Part shown: positions 1 through 16,031 of the stretch, in pieces | How positions within the stretch are numbered: the stretch's first letter is position 1 | How the letters are laid out: each line of letters starts with the position of its first letter | Assembly: GCA_943787265.1 (NCBI GenBank) | Contig: CALSLT010000040.1 | Coordinates: 1-64,000 of the forward strand | DNA length: 64,000 bases | Origin: an uncultured Planctomycetaceae bacterium | GTDB lineage: Bacteria > Planctomycetota > Planctomycetia > Planctomycetales > Planctomycetaceae | Reading direction: 5' to 3' | The notes under the pieces: generated by a model | Seen by the model: the letters and a program-made list of their open reading frames with translations, nothing else | What the model was told of the DNA's origin: nothing | Database searches by the model: none | Position numbers and translations under genes: made by a program

Positions 1-5839
<5,839 letters not shown>

Positions 5840-5866
5840 GGTTCAGTCTTTCTATTTTTCGTCTGA

Positions 5867-8800
5867 CTAAACCAGCCGGACACGTTCACCGGCTTTGACG
5901 TACTCCATCAACCGCTCGCGAATTTCTCCGACCAGAGCATCGACGTCGGCCTCGGTTTCCACTTCGCGATTGTGCAGGTTCAACGGCACCTTCCGAAGTG
6001 GGATGGTTTCGACGTCGCTGCGTATCTCGTCCAGCAGTTCGTTGGCATCGGCTTCCGCCCGCTGCAACTGAATCTCGAACGTGTCCCTCAATGCGGACAA
6101 CGTGGGAGCGATGGCTTCGGGAGTGGTGTTTGTCGGAGCCTGACCAATCGGACGCAGCACGCGATGATTCTGCTCGGCGGTCAGTGTGCTGAAGCCCGGT
6201 CGCGTCCGCAGTCGGGCTCGGGCTTCGTCGGCGAGTGTCTCCTGCCAGGTCAACAGCCGTTGCCGCTCGACAACATACGCCTCCCGCACTTTTTCAAGAT
6301 CGTCGTCGAGGCCGCCGATGTCCTGCCACGGCCGGTCGCTGGCCAGGTGACTGCGGATCAGCCTCGACCGTCGGATCGTCGCTGGCCAGAACGCCGGACT
6401 CGCAGAGCTGAGTGATCTGGTACTTCTCGGCGGAACCCGCTTTTTCCACGGCCTCGATGGCGTCTTCGGTCAGCTCGGCATCGAACAGCTTGAGCATCTT
6501 GATGCCGTCACTGAGTGCGTCGAGATGCTTCCTGACCATCAGCACGGTCGGCTTCGTCTGCCGACAGGCTTTGACGCAATCCCCCAAAGCGTCCGTGAGT
6601 TCGTCGAGTTCTTTCGGAAGCTCGGGTGAACCCGGCAGCCGGTTCAGGCGAGACACCACTTCACGGAGACGCTTGGCCTGCGGGACGAAGTGCGTCGCAA
6701 CGGCATCAGCAATGGCGACGGGCTCCCGGTCCATCTCGTGGTGCAGCGTGTCGGCAAAGAACCGACAAATGCGATTGATGGTCTTCTTACCGACGTCATC
6801 GTCACCAGCTGGAAAAAAGTTTGCTCGCCGGAACGGACGGTCCTTGTCGAACAGGTCGCGGACTCCGGCGTCTCGAGTGGCCGTGATCTCAGGGCCGCCT
6901 TCCGGCTGAAATGCGAAGCTGTCCGCCACGCAGCAACCGGCCACGCACGCTCGAACCAGGTCCGTCGTGTAGCCGTACGGCGGGCCTTCGAAGGCCTTCA
7001 ACAGACCGACGCCACTGATGCCATCCTTCGCCCTTGATACTCTCCAGAATCCGCTGCGGAACGCCCCCGTGACACGAGGTGGCGTAACGGCCTCCGTCGA
7101 GTTCCAGAATGCCCAGCGGGGCGATGAACTTCGGTGCAGGAGCCGACAACTCCGGCTCGATGAGCTGCAGCAGTTCGGACGGCTGAACCGAAGTGGGTTC
7201 AAAGCTGGGAAATAGATCAGGCAAAACGCGTGTCGCTGCGGCCTGCAGCACAGCGGTGAACGTCGTCCCGAAATCCTGCGGCGTGAACGGCTTGCTGCGG
7301 AAGTACATCCGACCGGACAGCCACGCACCGGTGACCGTCTGCCGAATCTGCCCCTGCAGTTCCTCTTCCCGGTTTTTTTCCTGTTGCAGCAGCAGTTTTC
7401 GGGCAGGGGTGAGCGACTCTTTACGGGGTTCGAACTTTTCGATCATCCGCTTCGACTGCAGTAGGTGCCGGGCAATCTGCTCCATCTGATCTGTGTCACC
7501 GCAGACCCAGACAACGCGGTTCTGCAATGCACTCTCTTCGCTCTGTTTGATCCAAGTTGCTCTCTGCCTGTTCTGATGTCGGCACAAAGCGGAAGTCGAT
7601 CTGTACCGCTGCCGCGTCACGTGGATCGGTAATTGTCTCGTCACTGGCACGACGACCGTCCGAGAACTTTGCCGACCACGGGAAATGTCTTCCCTGAAAC
7701 TTTGGCTTGTCCATCCCGGAGCCACCCATCAACAGTTTGAGGGCATCCTGAATCGTGGTGCTGATCGACTCGCGACCGACCCCGATGTCACGCCGGTCAC
7801 GTTTCCCACTCCTCGCCGGCAGTGGACTGAATGCGGTACCCCTCTTTCTCGGAGAACGCCAGCAGGTTATCCCGACGCAGAGATTCCAGAGCTTCGGTGA
7901 TTGCGGCTGACTGGTTGCCACTGTCCACTCGTTCGAACAGGCACTGAGCCACCAGCCTTCGCATCCGTTGCCTGTGTGTCCTGGATCAGCTCCAGCAGTG
8001 CGACGGCTTTGGCCGCCCGAACGCGAAGGTCGGATGTGTCGTTGGCACACTCGTGAATGATCCTCGCCATGCTCTGCTGCACGTCGGAATCGAGGGCTGT
8101 GTGCTGCACTTCGTAAATCCGGTCGAGCGTCACGAGGTGCCCAACCGGCTGCTCGGCCAGCTTCTGGCTGCGGAACAACTCGCCCAACAACTGCAGGAGC
8201 CCACGGATGGCCTGGTCGTCGCCCTGTGCCCGTGCGGACCGGGTTCGCAGAGCTGTTGTTATCTGCAGCAGCAGGTCGATCTGTCCCGGCAGCATCGGGT
8301 AGACCTCGACGAACTCATCCGCCGAGACGTTCTCGCAACCATAGGCGTACAGCTTGAGGTCGGGACGATGCCGGTCGAACAGGCCCTTGAGCAGGGCTTC
8401 ACCGTCTTTTGTCTTCTGCAGCAGGCGTTTGTGGACAACGTCGCGAATGTTGGTCGGTGCCAGGTGGACTCGCAGCTTCTGCGGGAACCGGTCCTTCGCC
8501 CAGCTCAGCCACGAGTCGTCCATTTCTTCGTCAATCTTCTGCTGACCGAGAGCCAGCAGCCACGCTGATCCTTCAGCTCAGAACCCAGCTCGCTGGCAAA
8601 GGCCCGCAGCCGGTCCACGCGATCCTTGCTGGCGACCACGTACTGCGAGACTTCGTCCACCACGATGAACAGCGTCGATCCCTTGCGTCGCCCGGTCATC
8701 ATGTCGCGGATGGCGTGAACGGCGTCTCGTGGTGCGGCCGAAGCCTGATGCGTCCCGGCCCGACTCATGTACCACGCCATTGGATCGGAATAGTGATCCG

Positions 8801-9506
8801 GAAACATCGTCGACAGGACCAGTGAAAAGTCTTCGCCAGCCAGCGAGTTGTCCTTCACCTCGTCCCACGGCCGCCCCAGTGTTTCCTGCGCGGCGGACTG
8901 GAAGCGATCCCACTCGCCGTCACGTTCGAGCTTCAGTTCGTGGTCGGCGACGATGGGGTCCTTGCTGCAGTAACCCAGTTTCTTCTGCACCTGCCGCACG
9001 ATCGCCGAGTGAATCTGCTCGTTGTCCCTCGCAAAGCCACCCACGTCAAAGACCACCGAAAACGGGTCGCTGATTTTCTGTCGGAGATTGTTCCACGCCG
9101 TGCGCAACTCTTCGGCCTGCGGCGACGTGTCGCGTTTGAGCAGGGCGTCTGCCATCGAGCCACCTGATGGCAGAGCGACGCCATCCAGAGCCAGCCCCAG
9201 CAGCTTGGCGAAGCTCGACTTACCGGAACCGTAGAAGCCGGAAATCCACGCGTTGGGCAGATCGGGACCGCCCGACTTGTCGAGTTCACTGGCCATGCTG
9301 TTCAACAGCCGCACGTACTGCTCGTGGATACCGTCCGGGACCCGTTTGTGGTTCGGATGCGACTCGGGCCAGCCGCCCGTGATGATGTACTCGCCAACCT
9401 CGTCGGCCAGTTTCACCGGGTTCTGTTCATGGAAGTAGACGACCGGAGGAATGTCCCGGGTGACGTCCGACTGGAACAGCGATTTGATCAGTTGTGATTC
9501 ACTCAT
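5867..9506 (-). CDS. brxC: BREX P-loop ATPase BrxC (frameshifted)
   Basis: BrxC, the large P-loop NTPase that is a core BREX component. It starts at 9506 (MSESQLIKSL), 41 bases after brxB, and runs to 5867, about 1210 residues. The Walker A motif GFYGSGKS is near residue 90 and the Walker B-like FIVVDEVSQY near residue 295; the segment KLRVHLAPTNIRDVVHKRL and the GGPPYGY-like segment (EGPPYGYTTDLVRACV) are typical of the family. Six frame breaks are visible: near 8553 (one base missing, or a 4-base loss in a GGCT repeat), and one extra base each near 7958 (GG), 7806 (AAA), 7556 (AA), 7017 (GG) and 6376 (CC). Repairing them gives a continuous protein whose length fits the reading frame. It lies between brxB and pglX exactly as in BREX operons. 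Confidence 0.9.
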
Positions 9507-9547
9507 GGATGCAGGCTCAATGTGGCAGTCAGCTCGGTGCAGGCAGT

Positions 9548-10192
9548 TCAGGGATAAATACGGGGCCGATAGTCGCTGTCGGGGTTCAGCATGCCCATGA
9601 ACGACAACCCCTTGCTGCCCCGCCGCTCGCCCGGATACAGCAGGACTGCGGGGACATTCATCGTGCGGCCATCCAGATGCTTCAGCAACGACGAGGAACG
9701 GAAGAACGGGTAGAGGGCTCCAGCCCGACCGATCAGGGCGACGGTGCGATCACGCTGATCCGGGTGCTGTTCCGCGTGCTCGCAGATAATCCGGCTGCAG
9801 TCGGCAGCGATGCCTTCCGGCCCCTCGATGAGCGGCGCCACACGATCCTGCAGATAGCTCAGGCTGCGGTCCGGACCGATCGCGTGCATTTTTTTTTCCA
9901 TTTCAATGACGCGTTTGACCCACTCGTCGCCTTCAGCCCGGACTCGATCGAGTAGCAGCTTCTGCAGGTTGATGGACAGGACCATCCAGCCGTTGCCGAC
10001 CAGGTCGCCGGTCAGGCGTTGTACTTCAGTTCGAACTTTGAACTCGTCAGCGGGCAGGTACTGCAGGATGGCGAAGCGATAGTTGCGCATCGTGCTGATG
10101 CGTGGACCGTCTTCATGGATCAAGTCCTTACGCAATGCGTCAAACGCATCCTGAAGCTGCACCGACTGGTTCGCGAACAGGCCCTGACTCAT
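9548..10192 (-). CDS. brxB: BREX protein BrxB (DUF1788)
   Basis: BrxB of the DUF1788 family, a conserved BREX subunit of unresolved biochemical role, 214 residues. The start at ATG 10192 (MSQGLFANQS) is chosen because it overlaps the brxA stop (10191-10189) as ATGA; the open frame extends 18 codons further upstream inside brxA. Family features visible are the N-terminal FDALRKDLI, the segment ERGD-like RVIEMEKKM, and the C-terminal YPGERRGSKGLSFMGMLNPD, close to the typical ending of DUF1788 proteins. No frameshift is present, which makes it the only intact BREX gene in the window. Confidence 0.93.
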   Translation of the reverse strand: MSQGLFANQSVQLQDAFDALRKDLIHEDGPRISTMRNYRFAILQYLPADEFKVRTEVQRLTGDLVGNGWMVLSINLQKLLLDRVRAEGDEWVKRVIEMEKKMHAIGPDRSLSYLQDRVAPLIEGPEGIAADCSRIICEHAEQHPDQRDRTVALIGRAGALYPFFRSSSLLKHLDGRTMNVPAVLLYPGERRGSKGLSFMGMLNPDSDYRPRIYP

Positions 10193-10978
10193 GCGACCTC
10201 CGCGTCGGACAGTCGATTTCGCGGGGCAACAGTCGCTGCTGCCCACTCTGCCAGATCGGTGAACTGCCAGTCCATGTCGATGATGTCACCCTGCCGCTGA
10301 TAACGAACCGCAGGTAGGCGTCGCAGCCGGGCTTCGAGTTCGTGGCCGGACAGTCCGACCGATTTCAAATACGAATTGTCAAGCAGCGTGCCGGCGAAGT
10401 CGATCTCCCGCAGCAGGTACAGCAGGTAGGCCAGTGCGACATCGGGAACTTTTGGAACCTGGAGCGTTCGCGGGTCGCGACTGCCTTTGACCAGGCCCGC
10501 AGAGCACGCACACGCCAGCAACCGGCTGGCGAACTTGATGCGTGTCGGCATCTTCCAGCGGTCGGCCGTCTGCTCCGAGACCCAGCCTGTGACGATGTCA
10601 CGTCTGATGGTTGGCCGCCCGTCCTGCAGGCGTCCGACAAGGAACTCGCCCGAAAACAGTCGATACAGTGGATCAGCGAACTGCAGATGCCAGTGGCAGA
10701 TGAGAGCTCGCGTCGCCGTGTCCATCTCCTGCCAGCCGGAAAGTACGGGGATCACCGTCGGGATCGCGTCAAAACCGCTCCCGAAAGTTGGTAATCAGAC
10801 CTTCCACACGCGGTAGACTGCGTGCGCCGAACCAGCATTCCTCGAACGCTCGCTGGACCGTCTCGGCAGCTTCGGTCTCGGCCGAGTTCTGCCAGTAGGC
10901 TCGCGCATGTTCGACTTCCAGCGGGCACTTGAGAAGCCGTGTGTGAATATGCGATTGCTCCGCAGGACGCCCGCTCAT
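10189..10978 (-). CDS. brxA: BREX protein BrxA (DUF1819, frameshifted)
   Basis: BrxA, the small DUF1819 protein of BREX operons (a DNA-binding protein in characterised systems). The start at 10978 (MSGRPAEQSH) overlaps the brxE stop as ATGA. The N-terminal part has the family pattern of an L-x-E variable start and FGARSLPRVEGLITNFRERF; a TTTT run near 10766 shifts the frame, and with TTT the protein continues FDAIPTVIPVLSGW. The C-terminal part contains ALICHWHLQFADPLYRLF and the final LRRLPAVRYQRQGD typical of the family. About 262 residues when repaired. Confidence 0.88.
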
Positions 10979-11581
10979 GCTCCCCTCCGGTAGTGTGGAA
11001 GAGGATACGTGTCGGGGAATGGGTGGTGAGCCGCCACCAGATGATCGATCAGCTCGCGCAGTGACGACGGCGGCTCGCCTCGCAGACGCACCCCCGCTGG
11101 ATCGTTGACAGAGTTTGCAGAGCCGTGCGAGGTCACCCACTTCGAGAACGCGTCGCGTGACCATTCAGCTGACACGATGGACTTCAGACCCGGCAAAGCC
11201 ACCAGCGGCGATCCTGCAGACCGCTTCAAGTCAGCAATCCGCTCTTCGGCTCGCTCATCAATGACGAAACCCAGCCTGAACAATGACAGCAGCCGGTCAG
11301 GATCGTGATTGTCACCGCGACAGCGAGTATCAGCCCGTCGCGCGGCCTCTCGAACAGACTGCAGGGTGGGCCCACTCGTGAGAACCGGGCAGCAACCGCT
11401 GGAACAGGTCTGCCCCTCCGTCGTCACAGCACAGTTCCGTCCGCCACCAGCCCAGGCGAGGTTCTTCCCCGCCTTCACCTGCCCACGCCACCGCGAACTG
11501 CGAAGTCAACAGGTGGTCGATGTCAGCCGTCGAGACTCCATCTGCCAGTGTCAGATTTGCTGCATCCTGTGCCGTCATCAC
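10975..11581 (-). CDS. brxE: BREX type 6 protein BrxE (frameshifted)
   Basis: First gene of the operon, about 200 residues, matching in position and size the BrxE protein that is peculiar to type 6 BREX. The N-terminal part (MMTAQDAANL, then a Trp-containing segment LGWWRTELCCDDGGADLFQRLLP) and the C-terminal part (RADTRCRGDNHDPDRLLSLFRLGFVIDERAEERI, LRELIDHLVAAHHPFPDTYPLPHYR) are in different frames; a CCC run near 11371 read as CC joins them. The stop overlaps the brxA start. The product has no known activity. The identification rests on context plus recognisable family phrases and would benefit from a profile search. Confidence 0.75.
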
Positions 11582-12117
11582 GGACTCCGATTCTGTGATT
11601 AGCCATCAGCGATGGGATCGATTTCGAAACTTACTCGTGACAATTGGGCCTGCGTTCGATGCAGGTTCCAATATTGCCCCCGCAACGGCCCTGTTTGTGT
11701 TCGGGTCTGTCCAGGACCGATAGTAAACCCCAAGAGTTGAATTAGCCACTGGCAGCGATTGAGATTGATTGAGATTTCGCGAGGGCTGAGGAGTTTCAGT
11801 CACGCCGCAACAAGGGGCGCCGTTGGACCTCGCAAACGTCTTCTCCATTCTTCGAAATCGTTACGTCCAAAAATTGGCGTATCTGACCAGTCGGAATGAG
11901 CGTCACTCGAGCGACTTTTCTACGCGAAATAATGTTTATACTTATACTCCGTGCGTTCCATTCCAAGATATCCGACGTTCGCCTCGGGAAGACCCGACTA
12001 GATCGTTTCCGACTCCGTGGACACTGCATTTTCCGTTGCAGTGAGGAGTGGCGAAAAAGACGCGGGAGTGTTGGTCCTCGGGTGTTCCGTCTTGAAACAG
12101 AACCGAACCGGTTTGGA

Positions 12118-12300
12118 TTGCAGGGCGATGGTCGGTCGGCCGATTCGGTCCATCAACGGCGGCGGACGTGTGGGACGTTCGTCGACGTTCGCGACCAAGT
12201 CCTCAAACCTCGAGAGAGAGCGGAACCACGAAAGGAATCCGGATTCCTCTTCTGTGGCTCGGAGGACGACAGCTCGGGACCGGCAGTGAGTGTGGAGCGT
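12118..12300. repeat. Diverged direct repeat, unit 1
   Basis: Shares with 12832-12990 a series of phrases in the same order: CCGATTCGGTC, CAACGGCGGCGG (CCACGGCGGCGG in unit 2), GACGTTC(G)CGACCA, GAGCGGAACCACGA, GGATTCCT, CTGTGG..CGGA, CGGCTCGGGA-like and GAGCGTG-like segments. Identity is moderate with indels, which indicates an old duplication. Neither unit codes for protein. Confidence 0.6.
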
Positions 12301-12780
12301 GCGCGATGGGCCGAACTCAAACCGGCTTGAGTTCTTTGCAGGCGCCGTTCTCGGGTGGCATTGAAGCAGGACGGCGCGGAGACAACAGCGCGGACACCGC
12401 GAATGAGCGAAGCCCGAAACGAATACGTCTTCCCTTCTGAAACGGCGAATGCGGGCGGCTCAGCCGAAGCGAGAAAATCTATTCAAAGAAAGACGCGAAC
12501 AAATTTCTACCAGGAAGGCAAAATTACAACACCCAACCGATGGCTAGCTTCCGTACCGAGTAGGTACTTTTTTGACCTTTGATTCCAGACGCATAGGGGA
12601 ACAGTTGGGGTAATAGAAACACTTTCTTTTCCTAAAAACTCATGAACGAGGACGCCAATCGAGGACTCGAGGACGTTAATCATCCGGTCTCCTAGTTTCC
12701 TAACCGGTTAGAAACATCGACGACGACCGTGGTGTGATTCGATAGTTTCAGTCGGGAAATACCAGTCGAGCAGAACAGAA

Positions 12781-12808
12781 ACCGATTCCGCACCGGTGCG
12801 GAATCGGT
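12781..12808. repeat. Perfect 28-bp palindrome
   Basis: ACCGATTCCGCACC is followed immediately by its exact reverse complement, with no spacer. It stands in non-coding DNA between two diverged repeats. It could form a cruciform or serve as a dimeric protein site; there is no T-run, so it is not an intrinsic terminator. Confidence 0.9.
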
Positions 12809-12831
12809 CGGGCGGATGCGGATTTCGGGGA

Positions 12832-12990
12832 CTGGCCGGTCTGTTGGACGATTCGGTCTATCCACGGCGGCGGGTGTCTGAGACGTCCGCGACCAGTATC
12901 AATTCTTGAGAAAGAGCGGAACCACGATAGGAATATGGATTCCTTTCTGTGGGTCGGAGAAGACGGCTCGGGATCGATGTCGAGCGTGAA
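12832..12990. repeat. Diverged direct repeat, unit 2
   Basis: Second copy of the repeat described at 12118-12300, about 710 bases downstream in the same orientation, shorter and diverged. Confidence 0.6.
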
Positions 12991-13087
12991 TGCAACGAGG
13001 TTTGTTGTCCCTGTGCTGTCGTGTCTTTGTGATGTCCTGTCCTGTTCTGTAGAGACACCATCGACGACGACGGACGGCTGTCGTCTA

Positions 13088-13127
13088 CCGTCGACTACTG
13101 CGGTAGTCGATCGTGGATTTCGGGCTG
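13088..13127. repeat. 40-bp repeat with CGACTAC/GTAGTCG hairpin, copy 1
   Basis: TCGACTAC-tgcg-GTAGTCGA hairpin followed by TCGTGGATTTCGGGCTG. A near copy lies at 14132-14171, so the two copies bracket the membrane-protein gene at 13223-13984. Confidence 0.75.
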
Positions 13128-13222
13128 GTCAGTCGTTGAAGCGAATTCGACGGAACGGCGTTCGAGTTTGGTTGCGGCGAGAGACGGAGGGGCTTTCTTC
13201 CACCAGCTTACCGATGGAAAGT

Positions 13223-13984
13223 TCACCATTTCGAGGTTGTTACCCGCTGCTCGACCAGTTCTTGAAATTCGATGCAAGCCTTGTGGGTAGAATCCGCGAG
13301 CATAATTGTGCCCACAACGACATCATACATTCGAAACTGATGTCGCTTTGGCAGGCTGCTAAGTGCCCTGTCGAAATTTCTGATTCGTAGAAATTCAGTA
13401 AGGCACTCTTGCTCTTCCCAATGATCCAATAGTTCCAGCCATTTTTCGTACATAAATAGATTATCTGGCGAATCAAATTCAACGTCGCTGCCGCTCGATA
13501 GCATGATTGAGGGCAGCAGCGACAGTCGTTCATTCAGATGATTCAGCTCGAAAAGCAACTTGCCGGCATGACTTGCTAAATCCAGTTCTTGGATCACGTC
13601 ATGCCAGAGATGCGTACTGCTGGCAAAGAACACAACATCCATCCGGAAAGTTGGCCAAGCGCTATTGTTGAGTTGGCCTACAACTTGTTTTGTGTAGACA
13701 GCATTCGCCTTCGCGGATTCCGACAATTCAGCAAGCAACGCGTTTCGTCGGGTCTCTTCACGCCGTTTTAGTTCGTTAGACTCCTCGCTGCGTTGAATGC
13801 TCACGACAGCCCAACCAGTGGGTATGCCCAACACCAAAACCAGCACATCGCGCCAGAACTCCAGACGTTCCGAGTTTCCCCAAAGGAACCCTAGGTAACC
13901 CAGTGCGTCGAAGACGAGAAAGATCGCTACGAAGGCACAGGCAACAGCGATACCTTCACGTCCTTTTTGGATGAATGAGAGCAA
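13223..13984 (-). CDS. Hypothetical membrane protein
   Basis: A 253-residue protein I do not recognise. Two hydrophobic segments near residues 10-33 and 45-62 form an N-terminal membrane hairpin; a charged segment rich in Glu/Arg (SEESNELKRREETRRNALLAELSESAK, about 67-95) looks like a coiled coil; the remaining 150 residues are soluble and probably cytoplasmic. The ORF is intact. It stands alone in an otherwise repeat-filled region and is bracketed by the 40-bp repeats at 13088 and 14132, so it may be cargo of a small mobile unit. No function can be given. Confidence 0.7.
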   Translation of the reverse strand: MLSFIQKGREGIAVACAFVAIFLVFDALGYLGFLWGNSERLEFWRDVLVLVLGIPTGWAVVSIQRSEESNELKRREETRRNALLAELSESAKANAVYTKQVVGQLNNSAWPTFRMDVVFFASSTHLWHDVIQELDLASHAGKLLFELNHLNERLSLLPSIMLSSGSDVEFDSPDNLFMYEKWLELLDHWEEQECLTEFLRIRNFDRALSSLPKRHQFRMYDVVVGTIMLADSTHKACIEFQELVEQRVTTSKW

Positions 13985-14962
13985 GCATCTTCCCTTCGGT
14001 GATCATGGGAACGTATGGATTTACAAACTCATTCTAAGAAGCCAGTAGCGACCACGTGAGCCCGTACCCAGGTGGACAACATGCGGCTGGCTCGCGGATG
14101 GTGTCCTTGTTCTGTCTTCGACGACGGCCTACTGCCGACTACGGCGGTAGTCGATCGTGGATTCCGGGCTGCGCAGGTGGTCGAGAGTTCTGATCGTCGC
14201 CGTCTCGGCTGGTCGGTTGCAGGATGAAAACGAGGGAGGGAGGCACCTTCTCAGAGCGGTTACGGACACGAATTCCGCCATTTCCAACCCGCGCGCGTTT
14301 ATGGCTCGCCGGAGGACCCGAGCCAGTACGGCGTCACGTGATCAAATCTTGCCTCAATTAACGGCAGTGGTCGCTTGTTCTGAGGCGTGGCAGATGGCAG
14401 GATCTCATCGTGTCGGAAGTCGCAAAGAGTCTCGCGGCGCAGTCACTGGCCGGATTGGTCGATGGGTGGTGAGGCAGTGACTTCCAGACGGATTCTGACT
14501 CGCTCGCGGCTACAGCCTGGCGGGTCACATCGAGAACACGCGGGACGGTTACCGAGAGTCGACGCTCAGCAACCAAGCGGACCGGGTAACAGTGGCGGCT
14601 TTCTTCCCTTGCCCGCTCTGCATCCGGCCCGACCCGTGCGACAAGGGAATTCGAAATGGTTCACATTCCACTCAACATCCGGATTCCGTCGAGTCACGAG
14701 ACGGACTTCGAACGTCAACATGACCAGCCTGGTCCCTTGCCCATTTTTCACGAGCCAAGTGACTTTGATTGTCTGAGCGATTTCGCAATAGACGTTGAAC
14801 GCACACACTTATTGAGTGGCGGCGAGAGTATCGCCGTAGCATCGCCAATTCGAGATACCGTGTGGGGCCGAATCATCCGCCCCGGAAATCCCCGCTACGG
14901 ATGAACCACGCTCTCGACTGGCAACCTCGAAATGCTGTGGGAAGACAGCCCCATCCAAGGAC
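13985..14962. other. Non-coding interval
   Basis: Contains the second 40-bp hairpin repeat (14132-14171). Several short frames are open on both strands but none has a ribosome-binding site, a recognisable motif or conserved-looking composition, so none is called. Confidence 0.55.
14132..14171. repeat. 40-bp repeat with CGACTAC/GTAGTCG hairpin, copy 2
   Basis: CGACTAC-ggcg-GTAGTCG followed by ATCGTGGATTCCGGGCTG; differs from the copy at 13088-13127 at a few positions. Confidence 0.75.
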
Positions 14963-15202
14963 ATGTATGAAACGGTCAAATATCGCTTTCCGGCTGAGCT
15001 CGAAAAGCCAGATGGCATCTGGCGAGTTTTTGACGACGCTTGCCAGAAAACGTGGCAACAATCATTTGAGGATGTTCATCACTGGATCGAAACTGGTGAA
15101 TTCAAGCCGACCATCGACTACATCAACCCGGTCGAACTGACGGAAGAAGAACGACAGCAAATCAATCGTCGCAATGAAGTCACCGCCCAGCGGCCCGGAT
15201 GA
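14963..15202 (+). CDS. Hypothetical protein, first of an unrecognised gene string
   Basis: A 79-residue acidic protein without recognisable domain. An AAGG purine stretch precedes the ATG closely. Its TGA stop overlaps the ATG of the next gene (ATGA at 15199-15202), which argues for a real two-gene operon. The content (Trp/Phe-rich first half, then LTEEERQQINRRNE) suggests a small soluble alpha-helical protein. Position inside the tRNA-Sec integrative element implies an accessory role. Confidence 0.5.
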   Translation: MYETVKYRFPAELEKPDGIWRVFDDACQKTWQQSFEDVHHWIETGEFKPTIDYINPVELTEEERQQINRRNEVTAQRPG

Positions 15203-15525
15203 TCCAGGCGAAGCTGAAGCCGCCTCTGTCGTCATCGAGTTTAACAAACGGGCCGCTGGTGCGTGGCTATTGGATCAATGCGACGATGCAGACTGCATCA
15301 CTGCGTATCGATGGTACGTCGACGGGTGGTTCCTGGAGTCCTTCGTCCGTGAAAGTCTTCCTTGCTGGCCTGCGAGTCTGGATCGAACGGACGCTCCAAT
15401 ACCCCATCGAAATCACGACATCTGACGACGCCAGAGCGCTGCGTCAGATATGTCACTTTTTGCTAATGAACGTTGATGAGGCGTTTCGTCAGGAGCATAC
15501 CGACAAGCTTACTCCGTTTCGATGA
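15199..15525 (+). CDS. Hypothetical protein
   Basis: A 108-residue protein translationally overlapped with the preceding gene. No known domain is visible. The second half (SVKVFLAGLRVWIERTLQYP, then DDARALRQICHFLL) has the pattern of amphipathic helices. An alternative reading in another frame (15174-15425) is open over the same interval, so the choice rests mainly on the ATGA overlap. Confidence 0.4.
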   Translation: MIQAKLKPPLSSSSLTNGPLVRGYWINATMQTASLRIDGTSTGGSWSPSSVKVFLAGLRVWIERTLQYPIEITTSDDARALRQICHFLLMNVDEAFRQEHTDKLTPFR

Positions 15526-16030
15526 GTTGGATATTCTGAGACTAGCTTTTCCCGTGTGGCGGCGCTGGCCTGCTGAAACGACCGTCGATGTCGACGCGCT
15601 TCGCCTCGAATGGGAAAACGACCACGGCTTGCGAGAGTCATATCAGGAAACGTTCGAAGCAGTATATGAAGAGTTGCTTGCCTCACATGAAGACGAGGCG
15701 GGAAACAGTTCAGCCGAGCGACGCGTAAGGGATACATCGGACCCGCCCACTAACCCATTTGAGGCGTACGTCTTCGAACAGCGATTCGGCCCGGAAAGCC
15801 TTTGGGGGCAAGTCGGTGAGCGTTGCGGTCCCACGATTGCCAGATCGATCGACCCTGAATTCGAGCGATATCGTGTCGTGCAGCGAGTGACTGATCTCGC
15901 TGCTGAATGTGCAGAAGCGTGTGGTGTGCATGTTCCAAACCACTGGCGATTGCCGGCGGGAGCAGCAAGCGAGTTCGTAGATCAATTGCTCTCACGCTTG
16001 CGCCACCAAGCTGCATGCGTCGAGTGTTGA
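15473..16030 (+). CDS. Hypothetical protein
   Basis: A 185-residue acidic protein of unknown function. The open frame overlaps the previous gene by 53 bases; the real start may be a little later. The C-terminal part has a Cys-containing helical segment (LAAECAEACGVHVPNHWRLP). It is followed without gap by the next gene. No homologous family comes to mind. Confidence 0.5.
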   Translation: MMRRFVRSIPTSLLRFDELDILRLAFPVWRRWPAETTVDVDALRLEWENDHGLRESYQETFEAVYEELLASHEDEAGNSSAERRVRDTSDPPTNPFEAYVFEQRFGPESLWGQVGERCGPTIARSIDPEFERYRVVQRVTDLAAECAEACGVHVPNHWRLPAGAASEFVDQLLSRLRHQAACVEC

Positions 16031-16031
16031 T

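Larger units (their letters stand above)
11582..13222. other. Non-coding block with diverged repeats
   Basis: No convincing gene in 1.6 kb. An 80-codon minus-strand frame at 11606-11848, 24 bases upstream of brxE, has no recognisable features and is left uncalled. The block holds the diverged direct repeats at 12118-12300 and 12832-12990, the perfect palindrome at 12781-12808, and a second palindrome GTTTCC-TAACCGGTTA-GAAAC (12695-12715) with one bulged C. The brxE promoter should lie here but I see no clear -35/-10 pair. Confidence 0.6.

Noticed and set aside
10760..10775. In-frame UGA in brxA considered as selenocysteine because tRNA-Sec is present
   Set aside because: The frame changes at the same place and removing one T restores the family sequence without any stop.
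11606..11848. 80-codon minus-strand frame just upstream of brxE
   Set aside because: No motif or ribosome-binding site; BREX operons do not normally have a gene there. Left uncalled rather than excluded.
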